Of a stretch of 64,000 nucleotides of DNA, positions 61,586 through 64,000 are shown piece by piece (position 1 is the first letter of the stretch; every line of letters begins with the position of its first letter). Under the pieces are notes generated by a model, which worked only from the letters and a program-made list of their open reading frames with translations, was not told the origin of the DNA and searched no databases. The position numbers and the translations under genes are program-made. Source of the stretch: Arcticibacter tournemirensis (GTDB lineage Bacteria; Bacteroidota; Bacteroidia; Sphingobacteriales; Sphingobacteriaceae); the NCBI RefSeq assembly GCF_006716645.1, contig NZ_VFPL01000001.1, positions 5,022,001 to 5,086,000 of the forward strand, given 5' to 3'.

Positions 61586-62650
61586 ATGAAAAAGAGAAGT
61601 ATAATAACAGTAATAGTAGTTGTCCTTGTACTGGCTTTAATTGCCTGGGTGTTGCAGAACAATAAAAAGAGCAACCAGGCGAAGACGGCGGTCGTTGCCG
61701 AAGGCAATACAGGTGCCGTAGCCGTGAAGACTGAAACAGCCAAAACGGGCACGGTTGATCTCGACTTTAGTGCAAACGGCAATTTTGCCGCCAATCAGGA
61801 TTTAACGCTATCTGCCGAAAACTCCGGAAGAGTAACACGTATTACTGTAGATGAAGGCGACCATGTACAGCGTGGTCAGGTCGTTGCACGCATCGACGAC
61901 GAACTGCTTTCTGTAGAAGCCCAGGCCGCTCAGGCAAATTATCAGAATGCGGTACGCGACCTTGAACGGTACGAAAGCTCATTTAAGACCGGCGGAGTGA
62001 CACAGCAACAGGTAGATGCTATGCGATTAAACGTCAGGAATGCACTGGCCCGCGTACAAACGGCAAAGAGAAAGTCAAACGACGCAGATATCAAAGCACC
62101 TATTTCGGGGATCGTTAACAAACGCTTTATAGAAAAAGGTTCTTTTGTATCTCCCGGAACTCAGCTGTTTGAAATAGTTGACCTTTCCAAGCTCAAGCTT
62201 AAAGTGACAGCAAATGAAACACAGGTTGTTAACCTTAAAGTTGGAGACAGGGTAAAAATCACTTCAAAAGTTTTTCCGGAAAAAGAGTTTACAGGTAAGA
62301 TTAGTTTTATTGCTCCCAAAGCCGATAACAGTCTGAACTTCCCGGTAGAGATTGAAGTAAGCAATAATAGCGGAAACGAGTTGAAAGCAGGAATGTACGG
62401 AACTGCAGTATTTGATTTACCACAACAGCGTCCGGTTATTACAGTTCCAAGGACAGCATTTGCAGGAAGTGTGAACAGCAATAAGGTGTTTGTTCTTGAT
62501 GGAAGTACAGCACGCTCCAGAAATGTAACTCCCGGAAGAATCGCAGGCGAACGTGTCGAAATCCTCGAAGGACTAAAAGAAGGTGAAACAGTTATAACCA
62601 GCGGGCAGGTTAATCTCACAGATGGGACTCAGGTACAAGCAGTGAAATAA
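61586..62650 (+). CDS. RND efflux adaptor (membrane fusion protein)
   Basis: Periplasmic adaptor joining the inner-membrane pump to TolC, 354 residues. N-terminal membrane anchor IITVIVVVLVLALIAWVLQ without a lipobox. The HlyD-type lipoyl half-motifs are ENSGRVTRITVDEGDHVQRGQVVARIDD and KAPISGIVNKRFIEKGSFVSPGTQLFEIVD, around a short helical hairpin (QAAQANYQNAVRDLERYESSFKTG..). Barrel and proximal domains follow to ..EGLKEGETVITSGQVNLTDGTQVQAVK. Typical of AcrA/MdtA. Confidence 0.95.
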   Translation: MKKRSIITVIVVVLVLALIAWVLQNNKKSNQAKTAVVAEGNTGAVAVKTETAKTGTVDLDFSANGNFAANQDLTLSAENSGRVTRITVDEGDHVQRGQVVARIDDELLSVEAQAAQANYQNAVRDLERYESSFKTGGVTQQQVDAMRLNVRNALARVQTAKRKSNDADIKAPISGIVNKRFIEKGSFVSPGTQLFEIVDLSKLKLKVTANETQVVNLKVGDRVKITSKVFPEKEFTGKISFIAPKADNSLNFPVEIEVSNNSGNELKAGMYGTAVFDLPQQRPVITVPRTAFAGSVNSNKVFVLDGSTARSRNVTPGRIAGERVEILEGLKEGETVITSGQVNLTDGTQVQAVK

Positions 62651-62698
62651 GATAAGTATAAGTGGCTTGTACCAGAAACTATTAATCAAAATTAAAAA

Positions 62699-64000
62699 AT
62701 GAAATTAGCTGAAATATCGATAAAGAGACCCACCATTGTAGTAGTGCTGTTCACAGTACTTTCCCTGCTGGGGTTTATAAGCTACAGATCCCTTAACTAC
62801 GAAATGTTACCGAAGTTTTCGCCGGGGGTGGTGTCGGTTACAACAACCTATCCGGGTGCTTCGCCAACAGAAGTAGAGAACACGGTCACAAAAAAAATCG
62901 AGGATGCCGTATCCTCGATGGAAAACATTAAGAAGATTACAGCTACCTCGTATGAGAGCCTGTCATCCGTAGTTATCCAGTTGAATAGTGGCGCAGATGT
63001 CGACCTCGCATTGAACGATGCACAGAGAAAAGTAAATGCAATTCTCTCTGATTTACCTGACGATGCAGAAGCACCATCACTAAACAAGTTTTCGCTCGAC
63101 GATCTTCCCATTCTGACAATGTCGTCTACATCAAATATGGACGATGCTGCATTTTACGACCTGATGGATAACCGGATTGTACCTAACATCTCAAGGGTAA
63201 ACGGCGTAGCTCAGGTAAATATCATTGGCGGTCGTGAGCGCGAAATCCAGGTGAATATTGACGAAAACAAACTGCAAGGTTACGGATTGTCACTCACTAC
63301 AGTGCAGCAAGCTATTCGAAGCTCGAATCTTGACTTCCCTACCGGAAGTATCAGGACCGAAAACCGCGACATTCTTATTAGGCTGGCGGGGAAGTATGGA
63401 AGTGTCGAAGAACTGAGGAACCTGGTTGTTTCGGATAAGAACAACGTGCAAGTAAGACTTAGAGACATTGCCGATGTCCAGGATAGTCAAAAAGACGTCG
63501 AAAAGATCGCCAGGGTTGACCGTAAAGCAGCCCTTGCACTTCAGGTTTTAAAACAGACGGATGCTAATGCCGTAGAGGTGAGCGAAGGCGTACGCAACAT
63601 AATAACAAGTCTGAAAACTGACTACAAAAACATCGACCTTAACATTACGATAGCGTCTGATAGTTCGACATACACCCTCGAATCGGCCGATGCTGTTATT
63701 CATGACTTGATATTGGCGGTAATTCTGGTGGCGTTTGTAATGCTTTTCTTCCTGCATAGTTTGCGTAATGCGGCCATTGTGATGGTATCGATCCCTGCTT
63801 CGCTGATTGCAACTTTTATAGGAATAAAACTCTTTGGATTTACGCTTAACCTGATGTCGTTACTGGGTCTTTCACTTGTAGTAGGTATCCTTGTCGACGA
63901 TGCGATTGTTGTACTTGAAAACATTTACCGGCATATGGAGATGGGCAAGAACCGCGTACGCGCTGCCTATGATGCAACAAAAGAAATCGGATTTACAGTT
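62699..64000 (+). CDS. RND efflux pump, N-terminal part (3' end outside window)
   Basis: Inner-membrane proton-driven efflux pump of the AcrB/HAE1 type; 434 residues visible, no stop reached. Starts with MKLAEISIKRPTIVVVLFTVLSLLGFISYRSLNYEMLP (TM1), then the porter region GVVSVTTTYPGASPTEVENTVTKKIEDAVSSMENIKKI, NISRVNGVAQVNIIGGREREIQVNID, and enters TM2-4 (VIHDLILAVILVAFVMLFFLHSLRNAAIVMV, SLLGLSLVVGILVDDAIVVLENIYRH). The VGILVDDAIVVLEN segment carries the two proton-relay Asp residues. Drug or metal specificity is not readable. Confidence 0.95.
   Translation, partial: MKLAEISIKRPTIVVVLFTVLSLLGFISYRSLNYEMLPKFSPGVVSVTTTYPGASPTEVENTVTKKIEDAVSSMENIKKITATSYESLSSVVIQLNSGADVDLALNDAQRKVNAILSDLPDDAEAPSLNKFSLDDLPILTMSSTSNMDDAAFYDLMDNRIVPNISRVNGVAQVNIIGGREREIQVNIDENKLQGYGLSLTTVQQAIRSSNLDFPTGSIRTENRDILIRLAGKYGSVEELRNLVVSDKNNVQVRLRDIADVQDSQKDVEKIARVDRKAALALQVLKQTDANAVEVSEGVRNIITSLKTDYKNIDLNITIASDSSTYTLESADAVIHDLILAVILVAFVMLFFLHSLRNAAIVMVSIPASLIATFIGIKLFGFTLNLMSLLGLSLVVGILVDDAIVVLENIYRHMEMGKNRVRAAYDATKEIGFTV

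Overview
The window looks like chromosome from a Bacteroidota bacterium, most likely family Sphingobacteriaceae (Pedobacter/Mucilaginibacter relatives). The reasons are the gene complement (DUF5606, Porin_10, DUF4861, LytTR and GH3-family proteins, Bacteroidota-type RHS giants), the near absence of Shine-Dalgarno sequences, promoter boxes of the Bacteroidota TAnnTTTG type, and intergenic spacers filled with short word repeats. The genus call is inference; no rRNA gene is present. No tRNA, rRNA, CRISPR array, integrase or transposase was recognised.

Layout. 1-19.6 kb is mainly housekeeping: the end of enolase with its terminator, an FtsB/DivIC protein, a VWA membrane protein, fabG, a thioesterase, msrB, rlmH with a 44-residue membrane protein behind it, a DUF5606 protein, a cyclophilin, a secreted 'asparagine synthetase B'-like protein, and an lpxK-pnp-porin run. 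These are followed by a membrane protein/winged-helix pair, a Crp-type regulator, a flavin amine oxidase, a G+C-rich orphan gene and a DUF4861 secreted protein.

19.9-33.2 kb is an accessory RHS locus, all on the plus strand. It holds a 1171-residue RHS-like exported protein, small secreted proteins, and a 1906-residue RHS protein built as PPC repeats, an NHL propeller, an Ig-like domain, DUF6443, YD repeats, the RHS core and an A+T-rich variable tip. A small lipoprotein and a membrane protein follow. Then comes a displaced second copy of the RHS core carrying a different tip, an NlpC/P60 peptidase, and directly behind it a lipoprotein that is a candidate immunity protein. This is the arrangement of a polymorphic toxin locus with a silent 'orphan' cassette.

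33.6-43.8 kb starts with a LytTR regulator (minus strand). A tight plus-strand series follows: an HD hydrolase fused to a PycTM-like (DUF5706) membrane effector domain, polyphosphate kinase, a SdiA-regulated-type lipoprotein, a GAF protein, and an Omp85/BamA-type barrel. The N-terminal region of the barrel protein has residues resembling an atypical kinase catalytic loop. This group of phosphate-related genes and the RHS locus are the two parts most worth following up.

43.8-64 kb returns to housekeeping and transport: a sugar porter, pruA, a trehalase lipoprotein, YceI, an MBL-fold hydrolase, recJ-lptB-GH3, TerC/Alx, polyprenyl synthase, an ECF sigma factor and murB. It ends with two paralogous TetR regulators in front of a TolC/adaptor/RND efflux operon, whose pump gene runs off the window.
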